Shown here: positions 55,108 to 64,000 of the stretch, in pieces
How the letters are laid out: every line of letters begins with the position of its first letter
Position numbering within the stretch: position 1 is the first letter of the stretch
NCBI GenBank assembly: GCA_032716605.1
Contig: CM064517.1
Location: 20,252,125-20,316,124, forward strand
Source of the DNA: Paralithodes platypus
Lineage: Eukaryota > Arthropoda > Malacostraca > Decapoda > Lithodidae
DNA: 64,000 nucleotides
Reading direction: 5' to 3'
Notes under the pieces: model-generated
Database searches by the model: none
The model's input: the letters and a program-made list of their open reading frames with translations, nothing else
What the model was told of the DNA's origin: nothing
Position numbers and translations under genes: made by a program

Positions 55108-57834
55108 AGACAAAGGAAATCAAGCAACAACAGATCTAGTGACCCTTCTAGGTTGCTTGTCCTCCAAAACACTGAGGATCAAGTGTCCAAACAGTGGTTT
55201 AGAGTGGGTAAGGGAACATTGGAAAGGGAATTACTGCCCTGGAACTAATGTCCGTGGCAGGATTAGGAAGTTAGTAGGGTCAGATGGGTTAGTAACTGAA
55301 GGGGGGGGATAAAATAAAGTTATTCATTTACAAACGCAGTCAGTCGCGGGTTGAATGCGCGATATTTGTCTAGGCGGAGTTTAACTGAATCAACGGTGAT
55401 GCAGTCTATAACGGTCGGGGAAGCCCATTCCACAAGTTGACAACTCGATTGAAGAAGAAATTCTTAGATTCGTGCGAGTTAAAAGATTTACCAATAATTT
55501 TGCAACCGTTTCCCCGCGTGTAATTAGATTGGTCGATAGTGAAGTACTTACTACAGTTCATATTGTCGATGCCTTTGATGATTTTGAACACTTGAATTAA
55601 GTCGCCTCTTAATCTGCGCTGGGTTAAAGGAAATAGATTTAATTCTCTAAGACGCTCTTCGTATGGTTTGTTCTTTAGGCTAGGTATAATTTTGGTAACT
55701 CTACGTTGAACTCGTTCTAGCTTGTTTATATCTTTTTGGTAATAAGGGCACCAGGATTGAACGCAGTATACCAGAAGAGGGCGGACTAAGGAATTGTAAA
55801 GGGTTAGGATAACTTCTTTGGATTTATGCTCAAATGACCTGCCTATAAAGCCAATTATTTTGTTTGCCTTCTTAACAACTTCTGAACATTGTTTGACTCG
55901 GTTTTAGGTTACTCGATATTGTTACTCCCAGATCGGTTTCTCTGTTTACATTCTTAAGCTGAGTGCCATTCATCGAATAGTTTGCTTTCTCATTTAGGTA
56001 TCCGATATAGTACTTTACATTTATCCGCCTTGAAACTCATTTGCCAAATTTGGGCCCAACATGACAATTTATCTAGATTGTGTTGCATATCGTCAACTTG
56101 TTCTTTTGAGAGTACGCTTATTTGCAATTTTTGTATCGTCAGCAAATTTTGAGATTGTACAGGTGAGACCCTCATCTATGTCGTTGATGTAAATTAGAAA
56201 GAGAATTGGTCCTAGTACCGATCCCTGGGGTACCCCGCTACTTACATTGGTCCATTTTGATGCCTTACCGTTTATGACTACTCTTTGCTTTCTGTCGCTG
56301 AGCCAATTTTCTATCCATTTCAACACACCGTCTTGTATTCCAATGCGCTTTTAGTTTTAGCAGTAAACGTTTGTGGGGAACTTCTCAAAGGCCTTTTGAA
56401 AATCAAGGTATATAATATCTACAGCTTTACTCTCATCGAGCAGGTTGAGGATATCGTGGAAGAAGTCTAAGAGGTTTGTTAAACAGGAAAGTTTTTTACG
56501 AAAGCCGTGTTGAGTATCTTTAAGTATGTTATTTTCCTCTAAGTGATTTACGAGTCTGTCTCGTATGACCGTTTCTAGCATTTTACATAACAACTGAGGT
56601 TAAGCTAATTGGACGGATAGTTACTGGATAGGGATTTGCTGCCTTTTTTGAATATCGGTGTTACGTTTGGCTAGCTTCCACTGATCGGGCATAGTTCCAG
56701 ACTGCAAGGATTTATTGAATAGTAATGTCAGTGGTTTAGAGAGCTCATCCTTAGCTTCCTTTAGAACTCTAGGCGAGATTGTATCAGGTCCAGGCGTTTT
56801 ATTTACCTTGAGTGTATCTAAACAATTCAATACTTCTCTCTCTGTAACGGTGATATTGCTTAAAACATCTGAATTATCAATCTGAATCGGCGATGGTGTA
56901 GGGATGTCACTGAGGTCTTCTGTTGTAAAAACTGATGCAAAGAAGGTATTGAGGGCATTACTCATTTGTTCTTAGTCTTTGGTGTATTCTCCATTTTCAT
57001 CGACTAACGGTCCAACAGTTGAAGTAACTACTTTTTTCTTTCTGATATAACTATAGAATTCTTTCGGGTTTGTTTTACTTTGATTCGCAATATGTAACTC
57101 TAAGGTCTTTTTACTTTGCTTAATTAATTTTTTGGCTTTGCGTCGTAGCTCTACAAATTTCAGCCGTTCTTCGTCATTTTGTGAGGATTTTAATCTATCA
57201 TTAGCAAATTGTTTAGCAAGCAGGCAGTTTGAAATATCTTTTATTCCACCATTTGGGCTTATTATTATGGCCTGGACGCCGAGTTTCGATGGTATGCAGT
57301 CTTGCACTGCTTTTAGGTAAGTGGCTTCGAATAACTTCCAAGATGTATTTATGTCGTTATTGTGAATTAAAAAGCTCCAGTCAGTTTCTTTAAACATAGC
57401 TCTAAGTTTATGGAAGGTTGCTTTCTTGAAATTAGGGACTTTTTCGATGCTACTATTTGGTTCGTTACTAGTAAACTTTAAAGTGAAAGTTATCGTATGA
57501 TGGTCGCTGTTACTGAATTCATCACCAACATTCAATTCTCTATTAATTCTTCTTTTGTTGCAAGTACAATGTCAAGAACGTTATTACCACGGGTCGGCGT
57601 TCCAACAAATTGATAAAGCGAACTCTCTTGCAAGTTCGTATACAAGTCATGTCCGGAGTGTGAAGTAAGAGTATCGCCCCACTTGGTCACAGGTAAATTA
57701 AAGTCACCAAAAATGACGGTATCTTGTGAGTTACTTACATCTGCAATTTGTTCGTAAATTTCTCGGTCAGTTTGCACTGATTGAGCTGGAGGTCTGTATA
57801 TTAATGCAAGTATTATTTTGGTACCTTTATTATT

Positions 57835-57836
<2 letters not shown>
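55108..57836 (-). pseudogene. CR1/jockey-like non-LTR retrotransposon, 5'-truncated and frameshifted
   Basis: Reverse strand, reading 57836 to 55108. Endonuclease end: ALIYRPP, TVIFGDFNLP, TRGNNVLDIV and NSDHHTITF (SDH catalytic motif) over about 57820-57480. Linker 57475-56970. RT 56965-55990: KTPGPDTISPRVLKEA, QHGFRKKLSC, IIYLDFQKAFEKFP (motif A Asp), [11 protein letters not shown] (motif B) and [10 protein letters not shown] (FADD catalytic pair). C-terminus 55591-55340: RVVNLWNGLPR. Breaks occur near 57533, 56970, 56600, 56340, 56130 and 55900, so no intact polyprotein. The 3' UTR is 55303-55108, followed by (GA)n. 3' copies elsewhere: 17240-17690 and 27342-27545. Confidence 0.9.
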
Positions 57837-57837
<1 letters not shown>

Positions 57838-57912
<75 letters not shown>

Positions 57913-57914
57913 AG

Positions 57915-57974
<60 letters not shown>

Positions 57975-58034
57975 GAGAGAACGAGAGAGAGAGAGAGAGC
58001 AAATGATAGATAGAGAGAGAGGGAGAGAGAGAGA

Positions 58035-58107
<73 letters not shown>

Positions 58108-58108
58108 G
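57838..58108. repeat. 270-bp (GA)n microsatellite
   Basis: Near-continuous GAGA with rare AAGAG, GGGAG, ACGAG and ATAGA interruptions. It truncates the LINE at 57836. Arg/Glu and Ser/Leu frames here are artefacts. Confidence 0.97.
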
Positions 58109-58559
58109 CGAATTCAACTTAAATCCGGTTAGAAAGAATAATTTTTCCAAACTTTTCTTTGTTTTACAGCGTACCCAAACCAGCTCCATCTTGCCTGCCA
58201 ACCTCTTGACCCCGCATGTCCATATCCGTACAGGTAAACCGAAAATTGACCTCAACAGCTAAACACAATGAAGGAGAGCGCGAGCGTTATAGAGTTACGC
58301 AGATACTCAGACCACACAGACCTTGCGGTACCTACTAGGTGGTCCGACCTTAATACTACTACTGTAGACAGGGGCAGTTTATAGTAGAAGAATAGGACAG
58401 CAAAGTAGAAGGCTCTCTCCTCACCCTCCGCTCCCTCTGGCTAAACAGCTGTACCGTACCGGAAAATAGGATGAAGTGTAACCTTATGGGTCAGGAAATG
58501 CCCACAAGGAAAGTTTTTTTATAGAGTATATACAAAAATTAGTCTGAAAGGTAAATTAC

Positions 58560-59580
58560 ACTTCCATACTGATGTATTCATATTTATCCAATCTCCATCA
58601 GATGATCGTCCAGTTCCTTTTTAAACGTATTAATTTAATTACTATCGACCACCTCCCTCGGTAAACTGTTCCACTCTTTGACCACATCGTATGTGAAGAC
58701 ATTTTGTGTGACATCTAGGCATGCCTTATTTCTATGTAATTTCATTCCATTACCTCGGGTTGCAGCGTTGTTATTAAACGTGAATGGTGCACTGATATAT
58801 AATTTGTCAAATCCTATAAGTATCTTAAAACACTCGATAAGTTTGCCTCGTAACCTCCTTTTCTTTAGCGAGAACAAATTTAATTTCTTTACCTTTCACA
58901 ATTACATGACTTGTTTCTCAGAGAGGGGATTAGCTTACTTGCTCTACGCTGCACGGATTAGAGTTTTTCAATGACTTTCTTGAAATACGGGGACCAGAAC
59001 TGAACACCATACTCAAGATAGTCTAACAATGCTTTTGAATAATGGCAAAATAATGTTCTCGTTTTTAAAGGCAAAATTTATTTTGATAATTCCCAAGGCT
59101 TTGTAAGCTATATTTGATGCAGCCGCATATTGCTCTGAGGATTTTAGGTTTTCAGATATTATGACACTGATATCTTTAACCTTAGAGTTTGCTATTCTTG
59201 GTCGGCCTTTCATTTACTAATCATACTTTTCGTTTTTTTGTACCAACGTACAACATTTGACATTAGTCAACATTGAAAGGCATTTGCCACTTTTCTGACC
59301 AATCCACTATTTTGCTTAAGTAAGACTGTAGGCTATTTATGTCTTCCTCAGTTAAGACTTTGTTCCTTAGTTTTGTATCGTCAGCAAATTTGGAGATAAA
59401 GTTATTCAGACCTACATCAATATAATCTATATAGATGCTAAATACAGCCGGACCAAGGACCGATCCTTGAGGCACACCGCTGGTAACAGGCACACATTTT
59501 GATTCTATACCATTATTTTTTTATTTATTTATTTTTTTGTTAACCAGCTTTTAGTCCATTGATGTATAATTTGTATATTA
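58560..59580 (-). pseudogene. Second CR1/jockey-like LINE, RT and C-terminal part
   Basis: Reverse strand: 59493-59263 carries [20 protein letters not shown] and [15 protein letters not shown]. 59213-59013 carries ADAPTER-like connection residues GRPRIANSKVKDISVIIS and ALGIIKINFAFKN. 58877-58635 carries RRLRGKLIECFKIL, RGNGMKLHRNKACLD and EWNSLPREVVDSN. At least two frame breaks separate these. The protein differs clearly from the element at 55108-57836, so it is a separate lineage in the same broad clade. Confidence 0.87.
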
Positions 59581-59713
59581 CCTTTTATCCTGAGCATTTA
59601 TAATTTATCTAATTTAATGAGAGAGAGAGAGAGAGTTCACTATAAAAAAAATAGTCCATCCATCTTTTCTCAACAATCTCTACTTCTTTAAATTTCCATG
59701 TTCGTATTCGTCT

Positions 59714-60098
59714 TTAAGGGGGGTCACCGGATTTTTTTTTAAAACTTTCTCTCCTTTTCTCTTTCCCTGGTTTGTATCCATTCGGCCCCATTCAGCCAAC
59801 TGTTTTAAGACATTTATCCTCAACCAGGTGTCGTTATCTTCCTGGCGAGCGATAGCGAACCAGCATTGTATGTCTCCGGCGAAACCGGAGACATTATTCT
59901 ATCGAAAAATTTACAAATTTAGCTTGCTGTCAAAACAAAAAAATATATATATATGCTGGCTCGTTACCGCTCGCCAGGAAAATATTGACACCTGGATGTG
60001 GGTAAACTTCTTAAAACAGTCGGCTGAATGGGGTCGAATGAATACAAGTCAAAGAGAGAGGGAGAGAAAGGGAAAACAAGCGTGGTGGGCTCTCTTAA
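59714..60098. mobile_element. Family B foldback element (B4)
   Basis: 385 bp, TTAA at both ends. Arms GGTTTGTATCCATTCGGCCC / GGTCGAATGAATACAAGTC and CTGGCGAGCGATAGCGAACC / GGCTCGTTACCGCTCGCCAG pair. The central CCGGCTTCGCCGG is altered to CTCCGGCGAAACCGGAG, still a hairpin. Confidence 0.92.
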
Positions 60099-60255
60099 AC
60101 TTGTCTGTATGTACAGTATGTATGTGTGTAATGTATGTAACGTATGTATGTATGTATTCCATCCCCTCTGTATACCTCCCTTATTACTGCACTTTTCACT
60201 ATTTGTTTTACCTCGCTTCCATTTTCACTATTTGATCTCCCTAACATCACCGCCT

Positions 60256-60535
60256 GTTCAATTCCCCCGCCCATCCATTTCTTCCTCTATCCTCCGTCCC
60301 TGTTACTTCCCACTATCCTCACCACACACGTTCAATTCCCCCGCCCATCCATTTCTTCCTCTATCCTCCGTCCCTGTTACTTCCCACTATCCTCACCACA
60401 CACGTTCAATTCCCCCGCCCATCCATTTCTTCCTCTATCCTCCGTCCCCGTTACTTCCCACTATCCTCACCACACACGTTCAATTCCCCCGCCCATCCAT
60501 TTCTTCCTCTATCCTCCGTCCCCGTTACTTCTGTG
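60256..60535. repeat. 74-bp tandem repeat, 3.8 copies
   Basis: Units begin GTTCAATTCCCCCGCCCATC at 60256, 60330, 60404 and 60478; the variable site is GTCCCTGTT versus GTCCCCGTT, grouping units 1-2 and 3-4. Pyrimidine-rich, so long frames are artefacts. Confidence 0.95.
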
Positions 60536-60755
60536 ACGTTAACCACTCCGTTAGAACTGCATGGCTTGTCCTACGGTGACTCGCTAGGATCGCCAGGGCA
60601 GTGGATGTGGCTACAGTTGATGTATAATTGTGTGCTTTATTTCATATGAAAGCTCGTGTCATGGGCAGTCCAGAAAGGCTCTTTGTTTTCGCCCATGTCA
60701 AGGCTTTATATATTTAATTGCAAAGTATAAGTTTTATAATTAGTAGGAATGATAG

Positions 60756-60762
<7 letters not shown>

Positions 60763-60813
<51 letters not shown>
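60763..60813. repeat. (GA)n microsatellite
   Basis: About 50 bp of GA, 47 bp upstream of a CRE-like site. Confidence 0.95.
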
Positions 60814-60817
<4 letters not shown>

Positions 60818-60859
60818 ACATGGTGAGAGGAGGCGCGCAGTGTTTTTTACCATGCTCGA

Positions 60860-60980
60860 TGACGTCATGGCTGGCTGGCCTCCTGGGGATTGGCTGGAGG
60901 ACTTGATACCGCCCTGCCTATGCGGTCCAAGCTAGTGCCAGTATATATACAGCTCCCTTGCCTCTCTCTCCCTCAGATCT
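60860..60980 (+). promoter_or_regulatory. Candidate Pol II core promoter
   Basis: TGACGTCA (perfect CRE, 60860-60867), ATTGG (inverted CCAAT, 60889-60893), TATATATA (60942-60949) and CTCAGATCT (initiator-like, A at about 60975) are spaced as in an active promoter, with TATA about 32 bp before the initiator. GC content here is higher than around it. No recognised coding frame follows. It could be the U3/R part of a solo LTR, since ATTAAAG lies about 1 kb downstream near 62021. Confidence 0.45.
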
Positions 60981-62080
60981 GGTCCCTAGAACGCATCCAT
61001 CTTATCCCTTTGATATCTGTCCCCCTCTATGCACCTGAGAACCTTTTGCTCTGCCTATCTCTCTCATTTCCCATATCTTTCACCACCTTTTATTAATATC
61101 ATACCCCCTCTGGTTAACTCTGCATATTCAGCTTCATGCTGGCCAGTTGTATTGTGCGTTAAGGTCTCGCATAACCCATGTATTTTAGTTAAGATAAGTT
61201 GATCACGAAGCATTGGTTGGCATCCATATTGTTCAGTACCGCTTCCTATAATTATTAGTGTTCTGCTGGATTAGATAATGCTAGACTAGGAGTCTGGTAT
61301 TATAAGGTATTGTTTCCGATGGGTGCTGGCTTTAGCTAAAAGCTGCACGACATACCTGAGAACTGGATTTGATTGGGTAAATTCTAGTCTGTGTGACATT
61401 GAGAGTAGAGCATGCACGAATGAGGGCTTTTTGCCTATACCTTTCTGCACTGTTCTAAGCTCGGTTGTTTGTCTTTGAGGTACGCCAGGAGAACGCTTAA
61501 TACTTCGATATTAAGGTTTCTCAAGAGAGCTACCCTTCACTATAACGTAATACTTTACGCACAGACTTGAGATTTGCACTAGGCTATGCGGCATGCCATG
61601 CGCACCAGTATCTCGTATCATTGACTCTAGCTAGACTTTATCAGTCATAGTAGACATTAAGTATATTAAACCAATTACTCTTATTATGCATACCCGTTTA
61701 TGATTACACAAGCATTTCGCAGCCTAGTTTGATGTATTGAGACACAAACGACTTAGGCTCTTTTTGTTGATAGGAATACTGTATTGTCGTGGCGATTATT
61801 ATTATTGTTGTAGCGTTTAGGATATTCTTGGCTCCGACTGCATTATATCCTGCCTTTTGTGGGCATAGCCTGCACGAGCATTGTTCCGCTGCCTGCCTTT
61901 TTGGGTTCCATTTCCGATTCGAGCATCTTGATAGCATCTAACATTTAAAGAAGATTCCTTGTTGGTGTTGAAGGACTTTAGTGCACTTTCTTTCATGCAG
62001 GAGTGCCTGACATTTATTGATTAAAGTAAGTAAGCTGTAACTTCTGTTACCACCTTACTTTGCATACAATAACCAAGCTA
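60981..62080. other. Transcribed-looking but non-coding stretch
   Basis: No frame with recognisable motifs. ATTAAAG near 62021 followed by GTAAGTAAGCTG..TTACCACCTTACTT (inverted pair) may mark the end of an LTR or a transcript. Undecided. Confidence 0.35.
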
Positions 62081-63034
62081 TCTATCTATCTATATGCTCA
62101 GGCCCAATCCCCATTTTGGGGGTAGCCGACTCAAGACAGAGCAAGAACAGGGAAAACACAAAAACAACATAAAACAAAAAATAAACAGATAAAAAAAAAC
62201 ACAAACTCACACACATCCAGGTCACCCAGGAGAAGACCCAGAGACCAGGGTTACCAAGGTCGCTCCAGCACTCCCCCGGCCCCTGACCACCCGGAGAGGT
62301 TCCGATCTCGGCAGGCAGACATGCAGCGGAGCCAAAGCCACAAGCCCTCCCACCACACTTCCAGGCACACCCTTCATATTAATCGTCCCCCCGGGCCAGG
62401 CGCCTGATGGACTATTATCTAGTCGAACCTGCGCCCGACCCCTTACTCCAAATGACCACGTGTTCACTCAACTATTCACAAGCATTCTCCATTCACTCCT
62501 GTCCACCACCACTTCCCCTGCCTGATCTATAGTCATTCCTCTATCATCCAAAGCCTTTCCTACACAGTCTCTCCATCTCAATGGGGGTCTTCCTGCCCTT
62601 CTATCTCCCCTTGTACCTGACTCACATATTCTCTTTGTAAGCCTTTCATCTCCCATTCGTTCAACATGACCATACCAGCTCAGCACCCTTCTGTCCACTC
62701 TGGCTGACAAATGTTCCTGCTGCCCCACTCTCCTACGTATCTCTTCATTCCTCAATCTGTCTCTACGAGTAACTCCACACATACTCCTCAAGCCGCTCAT
62801 CTCCATCACATCCAGCCCTCTTTTCTCCCTTTTCTTCAGAGCCCATGTCTCAGCCCCATACATCACTGTTGGCACAACAATTCCTTGATACAGTGCACTT
62901 TTTACTTTCACTCAGAGATTTCTCGTCTTCCACATACTTCCCATTGCTCCGAAAACCTTCCTTCTTTCACACACTCTCTGTTTTACCTCCACTCCTGCTT
63001 ATTGTTCCTCCTAGATATTTAAAACACTCTACTT
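62081..63034 (-). pseudogene. Non-LTR retrotransposon C-terminal region with 3' UTR
   Basis: Reverse strand: ECFKYLGGTISRSGGKTES (63025-62970), a frame break, then 62911-62468 with KVKSALYQGIVVPTVMYGAE, TWALKKREKR, MSGLRSMCGVTRRDR, RRVLSWYGHVERMGDERL, RAGRPPLRWRDCV and SEWRMLVNS. YGAETW and WYGHVERM are hallmarks of the C-terminus of endonuclease/RT-type arthropod LINEs. The 3' UTR (62467-62095) ends with TGGGGATTGGGCCTGAGCAT and an (ATAG)n tail at 62081-62095, a typical LINE junction. The 5' side is cut by a hAT-like terminus at 63035. Confidence 0.87.
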
Positions 63035-63170
63035 CAGTGGTTCTTAACCGGGGGTGCTCGCACCCCCTAGGGGTGCGAGAATGCTTCCTAGGGGGTGCGA
63101 GGATACCCTGGGGGAAATTTACAATTTTTCGGGGATAATGGTCGGGTAACAGAAAAAAGTGAAAAATTCT
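63035..63170 (+). mobile_element. hAT-like transposon terminus
   Basis: CAGTGGTTCTTAACCGGGGG is the typical 5' terminus of many hAT elements, followed by a subterminal hairpin (GGGTGCTCGCACCCC, CTAGGGGTGCGAG). It interrupts the LINE frame exactly at 63034. The 8 bases before it (CTCTACTT) would be one copy of the target duplication. The opposite terminus was not found up to 64000, so the right border is arbitrary. Confidence 0.7.
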
Positions 63171-63720
63171 GGAAATCAAGAATTCATTGTGTTAATTGGC
63201 ATTAGGGATAATGCTAATTAAGCCTTATAGCTGTAAACTAAACCAATTATTATTATAATAATTATTTAATATATATAATATATAATAATTTTTTTTTTTT
63301 ATTTATTATTTGTATTTTATGTAGTTATAATTTATTTTTTTAAGTAATAAAGTTAAGTTAAACGAATAACAATACACAATAAAAACTTGGGAAGCTAACA
63401 TGATTTTGACAGGTATGCTTCAGAACACAGTTACTCAGAAAACATTGATCACAACGTGTCTAGTACGTGTCACTCACTGCATAAGCCTGCTTCTGCTTCA
63501 CACTGTTAGTTTCTCTTCAGTCATCAGCCGAGGTAGACCTAAGAAGGTATGTATGTGTACTGCCTCGTGCTGTATATTTAGTAGTAATACGCTTTTCTCA
63601 TAATTAGAATGCCATGCTATAATAATTAATAAGCTCTCAGTGTTCATAGTTTATATACATTTTTTTGTAAAAATCAAACATGTAAAAGTTTACATGCACA
63701 ATATCACACCACATTATTTC
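63171..63720. other. AT-rich stretch, possible interior of the hAT-like element
   Basis: Includes TATAATATATAATAATT runs and a T run at 63291. No transposase motif seen. Confidence 0.4.
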
Positions 63721-63749
63721 CCCATCAAAATCACATCATATTGTGTATC

Positions 63750-64000
63750 ACAGGGGGGAGTTCGTAGGCACCAATCGAACATGGCAGTACACCCGGAGAG
63801 GCTTGGCATTTGATAAGGAGTTGCTGGAACTCCTGTTTCATTTGCCTGGCCTTTCTTGTTGATGTCCTTTTTGCCCCACATACAGAGAGTGATACCAGGG
63901 GGAGATTGTAGGTACCAATCGAACTGTTCACTTACCCATGGGGGGCCTTTCGGCTAGTCACGCCACTAGTGACAAGGGAGATGCTGGATCTCCTGTTTCA
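63750..64000. repeat. Imperfect duplication of about 160 bp at the window edge
   Basis: GGGGGGAGTTCGTAGGCACC / GGGGGAGATTGTAGGTACC, CAATCGAAC, and AAGGAGTTGCTGGAACTCCT / AGGGAGATGCTGGATCTCCT then GTTTCA occur twice at matching spacing. It continues past the window. The frame at 63731-63931 (-) inside it has a basic stretch (KRTSTRKARQMKQEF) but no recognised family. Confidence 0.7.

Noticed and set aside
57830..58255. 141-codon Ser/Leu-rich frame
   Set aside because: Reading of the (GA)n microsatellite; no unique sequence of note outside it.
60028..60579. 183-codon frame with repeating Pro/Ser motif
   Set aside because: Spans family B and the 74-bp tandem repeat; overlapping frames are equally open.

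Overview
Eukaryotic, A+T-rich, repeat-dominated nuclear DNA. Short interstitial TTAGG-type strings (near 18880, 22484, 25896, 39602, 39868), very long (GA)n/(CT)n tracts, tRNA-derived SINEs and several non-LTR retrotransposon lineages suggest an arthropod, most likely a decapod crustacean; this is inference from sequence style, not from a marker gene. There is no bacterial gene organisation, rRNA, convincing tRNA gene or CRISPR array. Almost all reading frames over 60 codons are chance frames in repeats.

Host-like coding content is small. One intact 288-codon frame at 47310-48176 (+) carries two retropepsin-like aspartic-protease motifs in tandem (DTGS twice) with no polymerase beside it. A possible terminal exon for an acidic, basic-patch tail lies at 46033-46257 (-). 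A THAP-type zinc-finger start is at 34484-34574 (-) and a weak 3'-exon-like frame at 33748-33901 (+). A plausible Pol II core promoter, perhaps within an LTR, is at 60860-60980.

Autonomous transposon remains: RT fragments at 14880-16080 (+), 17240-17690 (+), 55108-57836 (-), 58560-59580 (-), 62081-63034 (-), a C-terminal scrap at 19845-20110 (-), a 3'-UTR-only scrap at 27342-27545 (+), a Tc1-like helix-turn-helix fragment at 14048-14257 (-), and a hAT-like terminus at 63035 that breaks one RT element.

The main theme is a dense set of short non-autonomous elements bounded by TTAA. I name them here for convenience: family A (about 370 bp, about 19 copies or fragments), family B (about 385 bp near-complete palindrome, 4 copies plus a fragment, sharing A's core), family C (about 213 bp foldback, 8 copies) and family G (about 480 bp, 2 copies). 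Families D, J and E have other termini. Several sit inside one another or share one TTAA: 35467-36603, 16178-16760, 49440-50093 and 10002-10620. Other dispersed repeats are F, K, I and two SINE families.

Satellites and tandem arrays include an AT-rich array (195-960), a palindromic 23-bp array (33898-34447), a roughly 470-bp satellite block (40190-44440), a 31-bp x6 array, a 74-bp array, and 22-bp and 32-bp arrays that appear to grow from the end of an A element. The 100-N gap at 53501-53600 is flanked by two copies of the same 1.3 kb, which looks like an unmerged contig overlap and not real duplication.
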